Below are positions 6,058 through 7,192 of a stretch of DNA of 7,192 bases, piece after piece. Location of the stretch: contig JAHHTV010000076.1 of assembly GCA_020024395.1 (NCBI GenBank), forward strand, positions 1 through 7,192, in the 5' to 3' direction. The DNA is from Anaerotignum sp. Lineage in GTDB: Bacteria; Bacillota; Clostridia; Lachnospirales; Anaerotignaceae. Both the position numbers and the translations under genes were made by a program. Within the stretch, counting starts at the first letter, position 1; each line of letters begins with the position of its first letter. The notes beneath the pieces were generated by a model. The model was not told where the DNA came from and ran no database searches. It saw nothing but the letters and a program-made list of their open reading frames with translations.

Positions 6058-7086
6058 ATGAAAGATGAATTACAGTTGTTGCGGAAAATTATTCCTGATA
6101 TGGCAGAAGAAATGGTCAAACGCTACCGCATTTTGAAAACAGTGAAATTACTGGAACCCTGTGGCAGAAGGCTTGTGGTGTTGTCTTTGGGTATGACAGA
6201 AAGAACTGTACGCAGTGAAATAGAAAAATTGAATGCACAAGGGCTTGTCAAAGTGTCAAAAACAGGTATGTCTGTTACAGAAGAAGGGATACTTGTGTTA
6301 GATGGTTTACATGAGTTGTTTGGAAATTTGACGGGTATGGCTGCTTTGGAAGAAAAAATCAAATCCATACTCGGTGCAAAACGTGTGATGCTTGCACAAG
6401 GGGATTGTGAAGAAAGTGATAGAACAGCAAAAGAAATGGCACATATGGGAGCAAGAGCTTTGCTGGATATTCTAAAACGAAATAGTCGTGTTGCCATTAC
6501 AGGCGGTTCGACAATGGCAGCTTTGGTAGATGCAATTCCAGATATGGCAACAAAAAAAGCAGAAATGATATTGCCCGCAAGAGGGAGTATTGGTAGAAAA
6601 CTGGAACTGCAAGCAGATACATTGGCTGCGAAAATAGCGGAAAAAATTGGGGCAGAATATCGTATGCTCCATTTACCTGATAATTTAAGTCCAAATGTGT
6701 TGGAAGAAATGAAAAGAGAGCCAGATGTTTTGGAGGCGATTGTAGAATTACAGCGTTTGGATATTTTGATGCTAGGTGTGGGCGATGCAATGGAAATGGC
6801 AGAAAAACGCCGCCTAGATGGTGTAGTAAAAGAAAAATTGAAAAAAGAAAAAGCAGTTGCAGAAGCCTGCGGATATTATTTTAATTATAAAGGAGAAGTG
6901 GTTTATGAAACCAATTCCGTTGGTGTGGATTTTTCAAAAGTGCATAACATTAAAAATGTTATTGTTTCCGCAGGTGGAAAGAAAAAAGCTGCTTGTTTGT
7001 TGGCTTTGAGCAAAAGTATGTCAAATGCAATTTTTGTGTTAGATGAAGGTGCAGCATTAGAAATGCTGCGGCTGATTGAACAATAA
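6058..7086 (+). CDS. cggR: Central glycolytic genes regulator, SorC/CggR family
   Basis: This is a transcriptional repressor of the lower-glycolysis operon; in Bacillus it is released from DNA when fructose-1,6-bisphosphate binds. The 342 residues match the roughly 340 of CggR. The N-terminal part (about 17-80) is the winged-helix DNA-binding domain, with RYRIL, EPCGRR and recognition-helix region TERTVRSEIEKL. The C-terminal SorC sugar-binding domain (about 90-340) shows ITGGST (147-152), LPARGS (172-177), LMLGVGDA (237-244) and SAGGKKK (304-310), the segments that shape the phosphosugar pocket in the family. ATG 6058 is chosen because AGAGGTGG lies just upstream and the family N-terminus begins here. 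An in-frame TTG at 5980 would code through the operator and lacks a ribosome site. It is followed after 33 nt by pgk, with no gap gene between. Confidence 0.93.
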   Translation: MKDELQLLRKIIPDMAEEMVKRYRILKTVKLLEPCGRRLVVLSLGMTERTVRSEIEKLNAQGLVKVSKTGMSVTEEGILVLDGLHELFGNLTGMAALEEKIKSILGAKRVMLAQGDCEESDRTAKEMAHMGARALLDILKRNSRVAITGGSTMAALVDAIPDMATKKAEMILPARGSIGRKLELQADTLAAKIAEKIGAEYRMLHLPDNLSPNVLEEMKREPDVLEAIVELQRLDILMLGVGDAMEMAEKRRLDGVVKEKLKKEKAVAEACGYYFNYKGEVVYETNSVGVDFSKVHNIKNVIVSAGGKKKAACLLALSKSMSNAIFVLDEGAALEMLRLIEQ

Positions 7087-7119
7087 TATAGATACAAAAA
7101 ATGGAAAGGAGCATTTCTC

Positions 7120-7192
7120 GTGTTACAGAAAAAAACAGTAGATGATTTGCAAGTAAAAGGAAAGAAAGTTTTGGTTAGATGTGATTTTAATG
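7120..7192 (+). CDS. pgk: Phosphoglycerate kinase, N-terminus only (runs off the window)
   Basis: The frame opens with GTG at 7120, 8 nt after AAAGGAG (7105-7111), and stays open to the window edge (24 codons). The peptide MLQKKTVDDLQVKGKKVLVR followed by CDFN is the conserved phosphoglycerate kinase start, where the VLVR-DFN strand begins the N-terminal, 3-phosphoglycerate-binding domain. The enzyme transfers phosphate from 1,3-bisphosphoglycerate to ADP in the cytoplasm. A Cys replaces the Val common before DFN, which occurs in many Pgk sequences. It is 33 nt after cggR with no terminator or clear promoter between, so it is probably co-transcribed and under CggR control. Confidence 0.93.
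   Translation, partial: MLQKKTVDDLQVKGKKVLVRCDFN

Noticed and set aside
5969..6061. 30-codon leader frame from ATG 5969 whose TGA overlaps the cggR ATG
   Set aside because: The ATGA overlap looks like coupling, but the only upstream ribosome-site match is weak (GGTGAG at 5954-5959), and the frame runs through the candidate promoter and operator, so it may not be on the transcript.

Overview
The window is AT-rich, densely coded DNA with every gene on the + strand, strong AGGAGG-type Shine-Dalgarno sites, and TTG or GTG used as some start codons. This, together with PrsW and the cggR-to-glycolysis layout, points to a low-GC Firmicute, most likely an anaerobic member of the Clostridia (Lachnospirales-like). 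The placement is an inference from style and gene content. I see no mobile elements, tRNA or rRNA genes, or CRISPR arrays.

Region 1 (1-4314) is a self-contained transcription unit. It opens with an extended -10 promoter at the left edge and holds three genes joined by 4-nt ATGA overlaps: a MacB/LolD-type ABC ATPase, a 713-residue membrane-anchored extracytoplasmic protein built of five Ig-like (COG1361/CARDB-like) repeats, and a MacB/FtsX-type permease. It closes with a strong intrinsic terminator. The genes probably form one envelope complex in which the ATPase and permease work on, or through, the repeat protein. The substrate is unknown.

Region 2 (4315-5057) is a monocistronic PrsW-family intramembrane metalloprotease gene with a perfect Shine-Dalgarno site and two overlapping out-of-frame ATGs. 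No sigma/anti-sigma pair is present in the window.

Region 3 (5058-5918) has a clear sigma-A-type promoter decorated with a palindrome and a pair of direct repeats. It drives a Nudix hydrolase gene and a small single-pass membrane protein gene whose C-terminal tail is extremely rich in Asp and Cys. The small protein is unrecognised.

Region 4 (5919-7192) starts the glycolytic operon. It has a putative CggR operator with GGGAC repeats 20 nt apart, the SorC/CggR-family repressor gene cggR, and then the first 24 codons of pgk, with no gap gene between them. The usual Firmicute order is cggR-gap-pgk, so the missing gap is a notable local rearrangement.

The most interesting items are the ABC/Ig-repeat operon, the Asp/Cys-tailed small membrane protein, and the cggR-pgk junction with its diverged operator.
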